Assembly: GCF_018424605.1 (NCBI RefSeq)
Contig: NZ_QTKT01000001.1
Location: 434,001 to 498,000 of the forward strand
Direction of reading: 5' to 3'
Length of the DNA stretch: 64,000 nt
Source: Marinobacter lipolyticus
Lineage (GTDB): Bacteria > Pseudomonadota > Gammaproteobacteria > Pseudomonadales > Oleiphilaceae
Shown: in pieces, positions 40,128-49,276 of the stretch
Numbering within the stretch: position 1 is the first letter of the stretch
How the letters are laid out: each line of letters begins with the position of its first letter
Program-made: the position numbers and the translations under genes
Notes under the pieces: generated by a model
Database searches by the model: none
What the model saw: the letters and a program-made list of their open reading frames with translations, nothing else
What the model was told of the DNA's origin: nothing

Positions 40128-41246
40128 TTACTCGCCCGAACGGGCAATGATGGCGTCTTCCTGCTCTTTGCGACGGGCGACCTCTTCCCGGATCAACCGC
40201 TCCAGGTCTTCGGTCAGAGTGCTGTTGTCCAGCTTCTGGTTCGGCTTCCCACCCATGTAAAACAGGTTCTTGGGGCTGCCACCGGTCAGCCCGATATCGG
40301 CCTCTTTGGCTTCGCCCGGACCATTGACAATACAGCCGATGATCGCCACGTCCATCGCGGTATTCACGTCCTCGAGCCGCGCTTCCAGATCGTTCATTGT
40401 CTGGATGACATCGAAGTTCTGGCGGGAACAGCTCGGGCAAGCGATAAAGTTGATGCCACGGCTGCGCAGGCGCAGGCTCTTGAGGATATCGTACCCGACC
40501 TTGACCTCTTGCACCGGGTCCGCCGCCAGGGATACACGAATGGTGTCGCCGATACCATCCATCAGCAGCATGCCCAGCCCGATCGAGGACTTGACGGTTC
40601 CGGACCGGAAGCCACCGGCTTCGGTAATACCGAGGTGCAGTGGCTGTTCAATCTGGGAGGCGATCTTGCGATAGGCCGCTACCGTCATGAAGACTTCCGA
40701 GGCCTTGAGGCTGACCTTGAAATCCTGAAAGTCGTGACGATCAAGAATGTCGATATGACGCATGGCCGATTCCACCAGCGCCTCGGGCGTTGGTTCACCG
40801 TACTTGCGCTGCAGTTCCTTCTCGAGCGAGCCGGCATTCACCCCGATACGAATCGGAATATTGCGATCCCGCGCGGCACTGATCACGGCACTCACCCGGT
40901 CTTCCCGGCCAATGTTGCCAGGGTTGATGCGCAGGCAATCCACTCCAAGCTCTGCCACACGCAGGGCTATCTTGTGGTCGAAATGAATATCCGCAACCAG
41001 TGGCAGTGATACTTTCGACCGGATCTGACCAAAAGCGTCCGCCGCCTCCATACTGGGCACAGATACCCGCACGATGTCAGCGCCGGCTTCCTGCAATGCC
41101 CTGATCTGGCCGACGGTGGCGTCAACGTCGCAGGTGTTGGTGTTGGTCATGCTCTGAACCGCGATCGGCGCATCACCACCCACCGGCACATTCCCCACCA
41201 TGATCTGGCGGGATTTACGTCTTGTAATCGGAGATTCCTGTTTCAT
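40128..41246 (-). CDS. ispG: 4-hydroxy-3-methylbut-2-enyl-diphosphate synthase
   Basis: A 372-aa [4Fe-4S] enzyme of the non-mevalonate isoprenoid pathway. The TIM-barrel domain contains [15 protein letters not shown] and LRINPGNIG. The C-terminal Fe-S domain carries the cluster cysteines in [12 protein letters not shown] and [15 protein letters not shown], the latter with the conserved catalytic glutamate. It depends on an Fe-S assembly system. It sits between rodZ and hisS, as in many gammaproteobacteria. Confidence 0.96.
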   Translation of the reverse strand: MKQESPITRRKSRQIMVGNVPVGGDAPIAVQSMTNTNTCDVDATVGQIRALQEAGADIVRVSVPSMEAADAFGQIRSKVSLPLVADIHFDHKIALRVAELGVDCLRINPGNIGREDRVSAVISAARDRNIPIRIGVNAGSLEKELQRKYGEPTPEALVESAMRHIDILDRHDFQDFKVSLKASEVFMTVAAYRKIASQIEQPLHLGITEAGGFRSGTVKSSIGLGMLLMDGIGDTIRVSLAADPVQEVKVGYDILKSLRLRSRGINFIACPSCSRQNFDVIQTMNDLEARLEDVNTAMDVAIIGCIVNGPGEAKEADIGLTGGSPKNLFYMGGKPNQKLDNSTLTEDLERLIREEVARRKEQEDAIIARSGE

Positions 41247-41281
41247 CTGGAGCTAACCAAAATAAAGTGTGTTCGGGATGT

Positions 41282-42325
41282 TCAGATTTCCAGTGAGAAC
41301 TGGGTACGGTTGTTCACCACCCGGTAATCTGAAAGTTCAACAGGTTCACCCTGAAATCGTATGTCAGACACGGCGTCAACTGCTCCGATAACGACACTTA
41401 GCGGAGCCGGGCCGGACACATCAATCCGGTCACCCTCCCGCTGCAGTGAACTGACCAATCGGGCACCGCTGGAATCAGTCACCTCGATCCAGCAATCGTC
41501 ATCAAAAGCCACCTCTAGCCGGCCGGTAAGCGGGCCATTCCCCGTTCGGGAGTCTTCCATCAATGCCGGCTCGGTGGAGCTGGTAACCACCGGAATCCGC
41601 GACTCGTCGAGCTCGTCATCCGCTTCTTCGTCTGCGCCCACCGCCCCGACCTCTGCCGCGGATTCTGCTACGTCGCTTTCCGGTGCGGCACTCTCAGTGT
41701 CTGCAGTGGGAGCCACGTCTTCCGGCGCGGGCTCTGTAATAGTCTGATCACTTTCATCTGGCGCCGCGAATTCCGGCTGCTCTGCTTGCTCGGCTTGCTC
41801 TGAGGCGTCTGCGGGAATCGCGGATGCAGATTCTGGTTCTGACTCCTGGCCGCCAGTTTCTTCAACCGCCGTTTCGTTCTCCGCCTCATCCACGGACTGG
41901 CCGCCGCCATCGTCCACAAACCGAAACGCAAAAAATGCCACCAGGGCTGCCGCCAACAGCAGAATCAACGCGCGGGCAACCCGGCGTTTCTGCCGTTTGC
42001 GCCGTTCGATGTCGACCAGCGGACTGGCTTCCATCGCCTGAACTTGCTGCTGGCGCAGCGGCTCCAGCTCCTGATCCAGGGATGAAACAATAGCATCGGC
42101 GTCCAGCCCGACCTGCTTTGCATAGGCCCGTACATAGCCTTTCAGGAACAGCTCGCTGCCGATCTGCTGATAATCGCCATTTTCTATCGACTGTATGATG
42201 GCGGGCCGAAGGTGCTGCGCGTTTGCAACATCGGCCACACTGAGCCCTTTTTGCTCCCTGCCCCGTCGAAGCTGGCTCCCCGCCGGCTCGCTCACTGGTT
42301 GCTGGACGTTTTCTTCATCAGTCAT
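41282..42325 (-). CDS. rodZ: Cytoskeleton/cell-shape protein RodZ
   Basis: A 347-aa bitopic membrane protein. An N-terminal helix-turn-helix domain (LRRGREQKGLSVADVANAQ, about 18-85) normally binds MreB. A basic juxtamembrane stretch (RRKRQKRR) leads to one transmembrane helix (about 114-134). A long, very acidic, low-complexity periplasmic linker (about 135-250, with repeated EQA units) precedes a C-terminal beta domain (DUF4115). The start overlaps the pilW stop by 8 bp. Confidence 0.93.
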   Translation of the reverse strand: MTDEENVQQPVSEPAGSQLRRGREQKGLSVADVANAQHLRPAIIQSIENGDYQQIGSELFLKGYVRAYAKQVGLDADAIVSSLDQELEPLRQQQVQAMEASPLVDIERRKRQKRRVARALILLLAAALVAFFAFRFVDDGGGQSVDEAENETAVEETGGQESEPESASAIPADASEQAEQAEQPEFAAPDESDQTITEPAPEDVAPTADTESAAPESDVAESAAEVGAVGADEEADDELDESRIPVVTSSTEPALMEDSRTGNGPLTGRLEVAFDDDCWIEVTDSSGARLVSSLQREGDRIDVSGPAPLSVVIGAVDAVSDIRFQGEPVELSDYRVVNNRTQFSLEI

Positions 42326-43121
42326 TAGAAATCAGCACTCTGTATTGTTGGTATTCAACTGACTCCGGAAAATTGTTCCTCAGTTGCAGTGCGAGACTCG
42401 ATTCCCGGTTACGTTCATCAAAATGGCGCGCGATGCGAATGCCCGTCAGCAGGCTCTCAGGCGAATGGCGGTAACGTGGATTCTGGGCCATCAGCGTGGC
42501 CAGACGGCTATAGTAGCGGGACGCCGAACTGTAGTCCCCTGCCTTGACCAGGGTACGGGACAGCGCCAGCAGCGACTTGGGCTCGCCCCGGGACAGTTCT
42601 ACCGAACGACGATAGGCGGCTATGGCGGCCTCGTTGTTGTCGAGACGCTCTTCACTCATCCCCAGATTGAAAAATACCGAAGCCCGATCGGGATACTTGG
42701 TGTCGGCGGAGGCTTCCCGGAACTGGTCCCGCGCTTCGCGGTACCGTCCCTCACCGTAGAGAAACGCCCCGAAATAGACCCTGCCGCGGGTGTAATCGCC
42801 GTCACTGGAAATGGCTTTACGAAATGACTCTTCTGCCAGCCGGGCCTCGCCGTCAGAGCTCTGCAGAAGTGCCATGGCTGACAGCGCGGCGGCATCGTCC
42901 GGCTTGAGCTCCAGGGCCCTTTCCAGGTGTTTGTTTGCGCGGTCGAGATTACCTTGGCTGATGTAAGCCGTGGCCAGCTGCACGTAGTTTTCGACCGCCT
43001 CGTCGCGGTCTTTCTCGCGGGAAAACCGGCTGTCGGAGACTGTCACGCAACCCGTGGCAAGAAACATGACCAGTACCACGGTCAGCATCGCGCGAATACT
43101 GTTGTCTCGGTTTACTGCCAC
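42318..43121 (-). CDS. pilW: Type IV pilus biogenesis/stability lipoprotein PilW (PilF)
   Basis: A 267-aa lipoprotein. The signal peptide ends in a lipobox (VMFLATGC), and the mature part consists of TPR repeats, for example AYISQGNLDRANKHLERALE and FFNLGMSEERLDNNEAAI. PilW/PilF is the pilotin for secretin PilQ assembly in type IV pili. I start at a GTG with GGAGTGAG upstream. A TTG six codons earlier and an ATG eleven codons later are alternatives. The gene is followed by rodZ with an 8-bp overlap and lies 45 bp downstream of rlmN. Confidence 0.88.
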   Translation of the reverse strand: MAVNRDNSIRAMLTVVLVMFLATGCVTVSDSRFSREKDRDEAVENYVQLATAYISQGNLDRANKHLERALELKPDDAAALSAMALLQSSDGEARLAEESFRKAISSDGDYTRGRVYFGAFLYGEGRYREARDQFREASADTKYPDRASVFFNLGMSEERLDNNEAAIAAYRRSVELSRGEPKSLLALSRTLVKAGDYSSASRYYSRLATLMAQNPRYRHSPESLLTGIRIARHFDERNRESSLALQLRNNFPESVEYQQYRVLISND

Positions 43122-43166
43122 GGTTCGCTCACTCCACAACTGTTGGTTTTCGAACGCTGCATCCAG

Positions 43167-44279
43167 TCAGGGATTGACCTGCTGAACCGCAATATATCGC
43201 TGGCTCCGTTTGGTCCGGTCATCGACCCGGCCAACCAGCTGCCCGCAGGCGGCATCAATATCATCGCCCCGGGTGGTACGCACCGTTGCGATATAACCCG
43301 CTTCATTCAGAATATTCTGGAAGCGGCGGGTTGCGTTCATGCTCGGCCGGCGGAAATCACTTTCCGGGAACGGATTGAATGGTATCAGATTGATCTTGCA
43401 CGGCAGATCCCGCAGCAGTTCGGCAAGCTCCCGCGCGTGTTCCGGCTGATCGTTCATGCCCTCAATCACGGTATATTCAATGGTCGCCTTGCGCTTGTCC
43501 GGCAGACGCGCAAAGTACCGCTTGGTGGCCGCCAGAAGCTCGGCAATGGGATACTTTTTATTCAACGGAACCAACTTGTTACGCAGTTCATCATTGGGGG
43601 CATGCAGCGAAATGGCCAGTGAAACATCGGTAACTTCCGCCAGCCTGTCCAGAGCCGGAACAACCCCGGACGTACTCAGCGTCACCCGACGCTTGGAGAT
43701 CCCGTAGGCCAGGTCTTCCATCATGAGATTCATGGCGTCGACGACATTGTCAAAGTTGAGCAGAGGCTCCCCCATGCCCATCATCACCACGTTGGTGATC
43801 GGGCGATCAGGACCTGGCTCGAACGGCATGAAGGCTTTTCTGGCCACCCAGACCTGCCCGATGACCTCGGCAGCGGTCAGGTTGCGGTTGAAACCGCGTT
43901 TTCCCGTGGAACAGAAGGTGCAGTCAAGGCTGCAACCGATCTGCGAAGAGACGCACAGGGTGCCCCGCTCGCCGTCCGGGATCAGCACGGTTTCGACACT
44001 GTTGCCGTTGTCCATGCGCATGACCCATTTGCGGGTACCGTCCTTCGACGTCTCATCATAGACCACTTCCGGGCCGCGGATTTCGGCAACCTCTTTGAGC
44101 TTCTCGCGCAGAGCCTTGCTCATATTGGTCATTTGATCGAAGTCATCGGCGCCCCGCTGGTGAATCCACTGCAGCATCTGCGTAGCACGGAAACGCTTCT
44201 CTCCCAGGGTTTCAAAGAAAGCCTCCATCTTGGCTTTCGGCATCCCCAGTAGATTGGTTTTTTCAGCGGCCGCTGTCAT
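43167..44279 (-). CDS. rlmN: 23S rRNA/tRNA A2-methyltransferase RlmN
   Basis: A 370-aa radical-SAM enzyme that methylates C2 of A2503 in 23S rRNA and A37 in some tRNAs. The cluster motif CX3CX2C is in [19 protein letters not shown]. The SAM-binding [13 protein letters not shown] follows, and the C-terminal catalytic cysteine is in [11 protein letters not shown] near residue 350. The N-terminal accessory domain has the sequence [18 protein letters not shown]. It lies downstream of ndk, as in Pseudomonas. Confidence 0.96.
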   Translation of the reverse strand: MTAAAEKTNLLGMPKAKMEAFFETLGEKRFRATQMLQWIHQRGADDFDQMTNMSKALREKLKEVAEIRGPEVVYDETSKDGTRKWVMRMDNGNSVETVLIPDGERGTLCVSSQIGCSLDCTFCSTGKRGFNRNLTAAEVIGQVWVARKAFMPFEPGPDRPITNVVMMGMGEPLLNFDNVVDAMNLMMEDLAYGISKRRVTLSTSGVVPALDRLAEVTDVSLAISLHAPNDELRNKLVPLNKKYPIAELLAATKRYFARLPDKRKATIEYTVIEGMNDQPEHARELAELLRDLPCKINLIPFNPFPESDFRRPSMNATRRFQNILNEAGYIATVRTTRGDDIDAACGQLVGRVDDRTKRSQRYIAVQQVNP

Positions 44280-44339
44280 TTCATAACCTCGATCAGATAA
44301 CCAATCCGGGGCGGGAGATTTCCCGCCCCGGCAGCAAAA

Positions 44340-44768
44340 TCAGCCGCGCGGGCAGATCTCGCTGTCATTGAAAAAGTACGCGATTTCGCGTTCTGCGGAA
44401 GCCGCAGAGTCGGAACCGTGTACGGCATTCGCGTCAATAGACGAGGCGAAATCAGCACGGATGGTGCCAGCTTCCGCTTCTTTCGGGTTGGTGGCACCCA
44501 TCAGATCACGGTTCTTCAGGATCGCGCCTTCACCTTCCAGCGCCTGAACCACAACCGGACCGGAGGTCATGAACGCAACCAGGTCATTGAAGAAAGGACG
44601 CTCTTTGTGCTCAGCGTAGAAGCCTTCAGCCTGCTCCTGGGTCAGGTGCATCATCTTGGCGGCTACAATGTTCAGGCCGGCTTTTTCGAAGCGGGTGTAG
44701 ATTTCGCCGATGACGTTCTTGGCGACTGCGTCGGGCTTGATAATCGAGAGCGTGCGCTCATTTGCCAT
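44340..44768 (-). CDS. ndk: Nucleoside diphosphate kinase
   Basis: A 142-aa enzyme that balances nucleoside triphosphates. The active-site histidine is in [20 protein letters not shown] and the N-terminus [15 protein letters not shown] is highly conserved. Length is normal. GGAG lies near the ATG. A TATAAT element at 44812-44817 suggests that ndk also has its own promoter downstream of iscS. In Pseudomonas the rest of the isc operon separates iscS from ndk; here it is absent. Confidence 0.96.
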   Translation of the reverse strand: MANERTLSIIKPDAVAKNVIGEIYTRFEKAGLNIVAAKMMHLTQEQAEGFYAEHKERPFFNDLVAFMTSGPVVVQALEGEGAILKNRDLMGATNPKEAEAGTIRADFASSIDANAVHGSDSAASAEREIAYFFNDSEICPRG

Positions 44769-44811
44769 GATATTTCTCCAGTATGGTTCAGGTTAAAAAT
44801 TCAGGGTTGAG

Positions 44812-44817
44812 ATTATA
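44812..44817 (-). promoter_or_regulatory. Possible -10 element of an ndk promoter
   Basis: A perfect TATAAT on the minus strand, about 45 bp before the ndk ATG in the short iscS-ndk gap. No strong -35 is seen, and the region upstream runs into the end of iscS. Confidence 0.4.
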
Positions 44818-44837
44818 CGCAGTCCGGAGGCTACTGC

Positions 44838-45989
44838 CTACCGCACCGCGCGGAGACGCCCAACAACTTCAATGATTTGTGCCACCGCGAAATCCACTTC
44901 TTCCCGCGTGCTGTAGCGACCAAACGAGAAACGCAGCGCACGGTGCGCCTGTTCGTCATCAAGCCCGATGCCGCGCAACACAAACGAGGGCTCAATCGTG
45001 GCCGACGCACAGGCGGACCCGGAGGAAACCGCCAGATCCCGCAACCCCAGCATCAGCGACTCGGCCTCCACCCCCGCAAAGGACAGGTTCACAATCCCCG
45101 GCACGCGAGCCTCTTCGCTGCCATTGAGCGACACGCCGTCGAGCTGGGCCAGACCGTCAATAAACCGGGCCCGCAGGCCTTCCAGCATGGCCTCATCGTC
45201 TGCCAGCCGGTCCTGGGCCAGGGCAAACGCGGCGCCCATGCCAACAATCTGGTGGGTGGGCAGCGTGCCGGAGCGCATGCCCCGTTCATGGCCACCGCCG
45301 TGAATCTGGGCCTCGATCCGCACCTCCGGCGAACGACGCACGTAAAGCGCTCCGATACCCTTGGGGCCATAGACCTTGTGCGCCGACAACGACAGCAGAT
45401 CCACCGGCATCCGGGTGACATCCACCGCCATCTTGCCGGCTGCCTGGGCCGCATCCACATGGAACAGGATACCGCGTTCCCGCAATAACGCTCCGATGGC
45501 GGCGATATCCGTCACACACCCGAGCTCGTTGTTGACCAGCATCAGGCTGACCAGGGCGGTGTTGTCCTGCAGTGCTTCGGCGACCTGGTCCGCGGTAATC
45601 CGGCCATTCCCGTGGGGTGTCAGCCAGGTCACCTCAACGCCCTGCCCCTCCAGCCACTTGCAGGTATCGACCACCGCTTTGTGTTCGATCACCGAAGTCA
45701 CAATGTGAGCAGTCGTTCGGCCAGCAACCGCACCCTTGATGGCCAGGTTGTCCGACTCCGTCGCCCCGGACGTCCAGACGATCTCCCGCGGATCGGCGTG
45801 AATCAGTTCGGCGACCTGCTTGCGGGCATTCTCCACCGCGGCTTCCGCCTGCCAGCCATAGGCATGGGAACGGGACGCCGGATTGCCGAAAACGCCGTCC
45901 GGCGTGAGGTGGCGGATCATCTGTTCGGCAACGGCCGGATCAACGGGCGTGGTCGCCGCGTAATCCATATAGACGGGCTTTTTCATCAT
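44838..45989 (-). CDS. iscS: Cysteine desulfurase, IscS-like, C-terminally short
   Basis: A 383-aa PLP enzyme that takes sulfur from cysteine. PLP-site elements are [13 protein letters not shown] and the lysine in [14 protein letters not shown]. The mobile-loop cysteine is Cys327 in [14 protein letters not shown]. Only 56 residues follow this cysteine, compared with 76 in E. coli IscS (404 aa). The missing tail lies at the end that IscS uses for scaffold contact. It follows iscR by 21 bp, but iscU, iscA, hscBA and fdx are not downstream. It may work with another scaffold or mainly in tRNA thiolation. Confidence 0.9.
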   Translation of the reverse strand: MMKKPVYMDYAATTPVDPAVAEQMIRHLTPDGVFGNPASRSHAYGWQAEAAVENARKQVAELIHADPREIVWTSGATESDNLAIKGAVAGRTTAHIVTSVIEHKAVVDTCKWLEGQGVEVTWLTPHGNGRITADQVAEALQDNTALVSLMLVNNELGCVTDIAAIGALLRERGILFHVDAAQAAGKMAVDVTRMPVDLLSLSAHKVYGPKGIGALYVRRSPEVRIEAQIHGGGHERGMRSGTLPTHQIVGMGAAFALAQDRLADDEAMLEGLRARFIDGLAQLDGVSLNGSEEARVPGIVNLSFAGVEAESLMLGLRDLAVSSGSACASATIEPSFVLRGIGLDDEQAHRALRFSFGRYSTREEVDFAVAQIIEVVGRLRAVR

Positions 45990-46010
45990 GGTATCGAGAT
46001 TAAACTTGAG

Positions 46011-46508
46011 TCAGGCCGGCGTCTGTTCGTTCAGCCGCTCGGTATTGATAGTCTGGGAACCGGATTCCGACTGACGGCGATCCTGGCGGTCCGCCACGGT
46101 CTGGATTTCCCGTTTCTTCATCAGATCCGCAAGGCTGATTTCACTGAGGAACTGATGAATCTGATCGCTCAGGTCCGACCACAGATGATGGGTAAGGCAC
46201 TTCTCACCATTCTGGCAATCGCCTTTATTTCCACAACGAGTGGTGTCGAGGGACTCGCTGACCGCATCAACCACTTCGGCAACAAATACCGAGGCCGCGT
46301 CACGGCTGAGGCGATAGCCACCACCCGGACCGCGGATACTGACCACGAGCTGGCGCCTGCGCAAGCGGGAGAACAGCTGCTCAAGGTACGAGAGGGATAT
46401 TTCCTGACGGGCTGAAATGTCCGCAAGACTGACCGGCCCTTGGTCTCCGTGGAGCGCCAGATCCAGCATCGCCGTAACGGCATAGCGGCCTTTGGTGGTC
46501 AGCTTCAT
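46011..46508 (-). CDS. iscR: Fe-S cluster-sensing regulator IscR
   Basis: A 165-aa Rrf2-family regulator. The N-terminal winged helix starts [20 protein letters not shown] and contains the recognition region [14 protein letters not shown]. The [2Fe-2S] ligands are in [20 protein letters not shown]. The C-terminal tail is polar. It should repress its own promoter when loaded with a cluster, and an IscR type 1-like site overlaps that promoter. It is the first gene of the iscR-iscS unit. Confidence 0.95.
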   Translation of the reverse strand: MKLTTKGRYAVTAMLDLALHGDQGPVSLADISARQEISLSYLEQLFSRLRRRQLVVSIRGPGGGYRLSRDAASVFVAEVVDAVSESLDTTRCGNKGDCQNGEKCLTHHLWSDLSDQIHQFLSEISLADLMKKREIQTVADRQDRRQSESGSQTINTERLNEQTPA

Positions 46509-46552
46509 AGCATCAGCCCCGATGAGGGAATGAATCAGAATTCACAGCGCCG

Positions 46553-46585
46553 AGTATGAATTGACCTACCAAAACAGTCAAGTAT
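46553..46585 (-). promoter_or_regulatory. iscR promoter with IscR type 1-like operator
   Basis: On the minus strand TTGACT (46576-46581) and CATACT (46553-46558) are 17 bases apart. The 25-bp window 46561-46585 matches the IscR type 1 consensus, as I recall it, perfectly in its left half (ATACTTGACT) and centre, and partly in its right half. The operator would cover the -35 and spacer, which fits autorepression. It abuts the cysE stop codon. Confidence 0.65.
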
Positions 46586-47365
46586 TCACTGGTTGCGAGG
46601 CTCTTCATCCCGAACGCAGTCAAAATCCTCTTCGTCCAGTGGCGGCAGGGCGCCATTCTGGTACTCACTGTTCACCTTGCGCAGCGCCTTGCACATGTTT
46701 TCAATACGGTCGTCCACGGCATGCATGTGGTCCAGCAGACTTCGCATGGCGCGGGCCACCGGGTCCGGCATCTCTTCGGTTACGCCATAGGCGTCAAAGC
46801 CCATGCGCTCTTCCATTTCCTTGCGACGCAGCTCATCCCCCTCGACGGGCTTGCGCTTGACAATAATGCGCCCCGGAATACCCACCACCGTCGCGCCCGC
46901 CGGAACGGCTTTGGTCACCACGGAGTTCGACCCCACCTTGGCACCCTCGCCCACCTCGAATGGACCTAGAATCTTTGCGCCGGCGCCCACCACAACGCCA
47001 TTGCCAATGGTGGGATGGCGCTTGCCCTTGTTCCAGCTGGTGCCGCCCAGGGTAACCCCCTGGTAGAGCGTCACGTCATCACCGATCACCGCCGTTTCCC
47101 CGATGACAACGCCCATGCCATGATCAATAAAAAACCGTCGACCGATGGTGGCGCCCGGATGAATCTCTATTCCGGTAAACCAGCGCGCGAGCGTGGAAAT
47201 GGTCCGCGCCAGCCATTTCAGGCCTAGACGCCAGAGCCAGTGTGAAAACCGGTGAAACAGCAGCGCGTGCAGCCCCGGATAGTTCGTCAGCACCTCAAAG
47301 GTATTCCGCGCAGCCGGGTCCCGATGGAACACACTGCTGACGTCTTCCCTCAATCGCTCAAACAT
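46586..47365 (-). CDS. cysE: Serine O-acetyltransferase
   Basis: A 259-aa enzyme that acetylates serine for cysteine synthesis. The N-terminal helical domain ([20 protein letters not shown]) precedes a left-handed beta-helix of hexapeptide repeats ([19 protein letters not shown], then [20 protein letters not shown]) with the catalytic His and the [15 protein letters not shown] loop. I start at the ATG giving MFERLREDV with AGGA upstream, which overlaps the trmJ 3' end by 8 bp. Genome context with iscRS links cysteine supply to sulfur transfer. Confidence 0.94.
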   Translation of the reverse strand: MFERLREDVSSVFHRDPAARNTFEVLTNYPGLHALLFHRFSHWLWRLGLKWLARTISTLARWFTGIEIHPGATIGRRFFIDHGMGVVIGETAVIGDDVTLYQGVTLGGTSWNKGKRHPTIGNGVVVGAGAKILGPFEVGEGAKVGSNSVVTKAVPAGATVVGIPGRIIVKRKPVEGDELRRKEMEERMGFDAYGVTEEMPDPVARAMRSLLDHMHAVDDRIENMCKALRKVNSEYQNGALPPLDEEDFDCVRDEEPRNQ

Positions 47366-48221
47366 GATCTTCTTCCTGCCCACTCACGGGTTGGTCCGCT
47401 GCCTTCGGCTGACCGGTCTGTTTTGTTCCGGAAGATTTCTGCACGGCAGTGAGAATTCCCCTGAGAATATTGATCTCCATCTGATCCAGCTTCGCGCGCT
47501 GGAACAGCCGACGCAATCGGGTCATCAGTTGGCGGGGATTCTCGCGACGGTGAAAGTCGATATCCACCAACACCTGCTCCAGATGACCGAAGAAACCTTC
47601 CACATCACTGACCGGTGCCACGGGCACATCCCAGCCCTCATCGCCGGGCTCGGTCATCGCCTTTAGGTATGGGCTGCCTTCACCACCTTCAAGGCCTCGC
47701 AGAAAATGCATTCGCATTTCATAACTCACCACCTGTACCGCCATGGCCAGATTCAGCGAGCTGTAATCCGGATTGGAGGGTATATGGATGTGAAAATGGC
47801 AGCGCTGCAACTCGTCATTACTGAGACCGTGATTCTCGCGCCCGAACACCAGGGCGACAGGGCCTGCGGCGGTATGTTCAGCCGCTTTGGCCGCCGCTTC
47901 CGGCGGCGCTATCACCGGCCAGGGAACTTTGCGCCCGCGGGCACTGGTGCCCATCACCAGAACACAGTCGGAAATCGCCTCATCCAGCGAGGACACAACC
48001 CGGGTATTGTCCAGAACGTCGGAAGCACCGGCGGCGCGGGCGTAAGATGCCTCATCCGGAAACGACGCCGGATTGACCAGATACAGGCTACCCAGCCCCA
48101 TGTTCTTCATGGCGCGAGCCACTGCGCCGATGTTTCCCGAGTGGGAGGTTTCTACCAGTACAATGCGGAGCTGATCCTGAAACGTGTCTGTGCCTTCCTG
48201 CGGAAGTGCCGGCTTGTGCAT
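47358..48221 (-). CDS. trmJ: tRNA (cytidine/uridine-2'-O)-methyltransferase TrmJ
   Basis: A 287-aa SPOUT-class methyltransferase that 2'-O-methylates position 32 of tRNAs. It has the N-terminal [25 protein letters not shown], the knot motifs [17 protein letters not shown] and [18 protein letters not shown], and a C-terminal helical extension. The length is somewhat longer than E. coli TrmJ at the C-terminus. It is divergent from suhB across a 171-bp gap and overlaps cysE downstream. Confidence 0.95.
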   Translation of the reverse strand: MHKPALPQEGTDTFQDQLRIVLVETSHSGNIGAVARAMKNMGLGSLYLVNPASFPDEASYARAAGASDVLDNTRVVSSLDEAISDCVLVMGTSARGRKVPWPVIAPPEAAAKAAEHTAAGPVALVFGRENHGLSNDELQRCHFHIHIPSNPDYSSLNLAMAVQVVSYEMRMHFLRGLEGGEGSPYLKAMTEPGDEGWDVPVAPVSDVEGFFGHLEQVLVDIDFHRRENPRQLMTRLRRLFQRAKLDQMEINILRGILTAVQKSSGTKQTGQPKAADQPVSGQEEDHV

Positions 48222-48360
48222 GGAGCATGTTCTCTGTGATTACGTTCGGGTTCGCAATGATAGCAGATTCCGCGGCGCCCTTGCCTCTCCGAACATCCCG
48301 AAACCCGGTGCTATCCGTGACATTGCTAAGGCAAAAAACATACAAGGGGGCTCATCTTTT

Positions 48361-48368
48361 GCTATGAT
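48361..48368 (+). promoter_or_regulatory. Possible extended -10 element before suhB
   Basis: TGCTATGAT is an extended -10 element starting one base before the stated span, 25 bp before the suhB ATG. The -35 region is poor. It implies a short leader of about 18 bases, and I see no clear Shine-Dalgarno sequence beyond weak purines. Confidence 0.4.
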
Positions 48369-48392
48369 ACGCGACCTTCACACACCCGGATA

Positions 48393-49205
48393 ATGAACAC
48401 TCAGATGCAACCAGCAATCAAAATGGCCTTGCGCGTCGCGCGTCAGGGGTCTGACTATCTGAAAGCACATTTCGAGCGCCAGGAACCCAACAGCAAGGAC
48501 GACGCCGATCGTCGCAGCCAGTTGGAACGGGTTGAAACGTCGATTTACGGCAACTTTACCGAGCAGCTCGAAAAAGCCTACAAAGACCACACCATTGCGC
48601 CGATGGGCGAATCCGATGCGGGCGGCAGCGACAAGAGCTGGCATATTTTTCCGCTGCTCGGGCGTGAGAATTTCCTGCGGGGCATTCCGGATTTTGCCCT
48701 GGCCCTGGTGCAGAAGAAGAACAACCGCGCAGAGAACCTGCTGCTGGTCAATCCGATCACCGGTGAGGAATACTCGGCCAGTCGCGGCCACGGCGCCGCA
48801 CTGAACAGTCGTCGCGTCCGCACCAGCGAAATCCGCCAGACTCAGCAAGCGGCCATCGCAAGCAACCTGCTCGATCAGGCCCGCAGCGGCGACGATCCCT
48901 TGCTGTGGGGTGAAATGGCGTCGGTTATTGCGCGTGAAACCGGCATGTTCCGCACCTCCGGCTGCGTGGCGCTGGATATCGCAAGGGTTTCCGCCGGGCA
49001 CCTGGACGCCGCCATCATTTTTCGCCCCGAAGCCGCCGATCTCGACATTGGCATCAGCCTCGCCATGGAATCGGGCGCGCTGACTGGTGACTTCTCCGGC
49101 AATCCTTCGACGGGCCAGGCCCGCCAACTGGTTGTTGCCAATCCGAAGCTGTTCCGCGAAGTATTGAAAGTACTGCACCCGTTCCGCGGCCGACTGCCGC
49201 GCTGA
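48393..49205 (+). CDS. suhB: Degenerate inositol-monophosphatase-family protein (SuhB homologue)
   Basis: A 270-aa protein at the locus where suhB lies next to trmJ and secDF in Pseudomonas. It keeps the overall family pattern (SASRGHGAALNSRRVR, SGCVALDIARVSAGHLDA), but the metal-binding DPLDGT motif reads FPLLGRE at residues 86-92, so both catalytic aspartates are lost. The GEE motif is GES at 72-74, and the WD motif is LD at 217-218. It is therefore unlikely to be a phosphatase. E. coli SuhB acts in rRNA antitermination independently of catalysis, so a structural role is plausible. No frameshift is present. Confidence 0.85.
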   Translation: MNTQMQPAIKMALRVARQGSDYLKAHFERQEPNSKDDADRRSQLERVETSIYGNFTEQLEKAYKDHTIAPMGESDAGGSDKSWHIFPLLGRENFLRGIPDFALALVQKKNNRAENLLLVNPITGEEYSASRGHGAALNSRRVRTSEIRQTQQAAIASNLLDQARSGDDPLLWGEMASVIARETGMFRTSGCVALDIARVSAGHLDAAIIFRPEAADLDIGISLAMESGALTGDFSGNPSTGQARQLVVANPKLFREVLKVLHPFRGRLPR

Positions 49206-49223
49206 TACCGGAAAGCGGACAAT

Positions 49224-49259
49224 AAAAAAGCCGCACCCTGAGGGGTGCGGCTTTTTTTA
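49224..49259. terminator. Bidirectional terminator between suhB and secF
   Basis: AAAAAAGCCGCACCC and its complement form a 15-bp stem with a TGAG loop, flanked by an A-run on one side and a T-run on the other. It can terminate suhB on the plus strand and secF on the minus strand. Confidence 0.92.
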
Positions 49260-49276
49260 TGGCCATGGGCCGGATG

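Noticed and set aside
44769..44837. Remnant of iscU between iscS and ndk
   Set aside because: The 69-bp gap is too short and contains only the ndk leader and a -10 element.
48393..49205. suhB as a pseudogene
   Set aside because: The frame is intact over the normal length with a strong terminator and a plausible promoter. Only the catalytic residues are changed, which fits a repurposed protein better.
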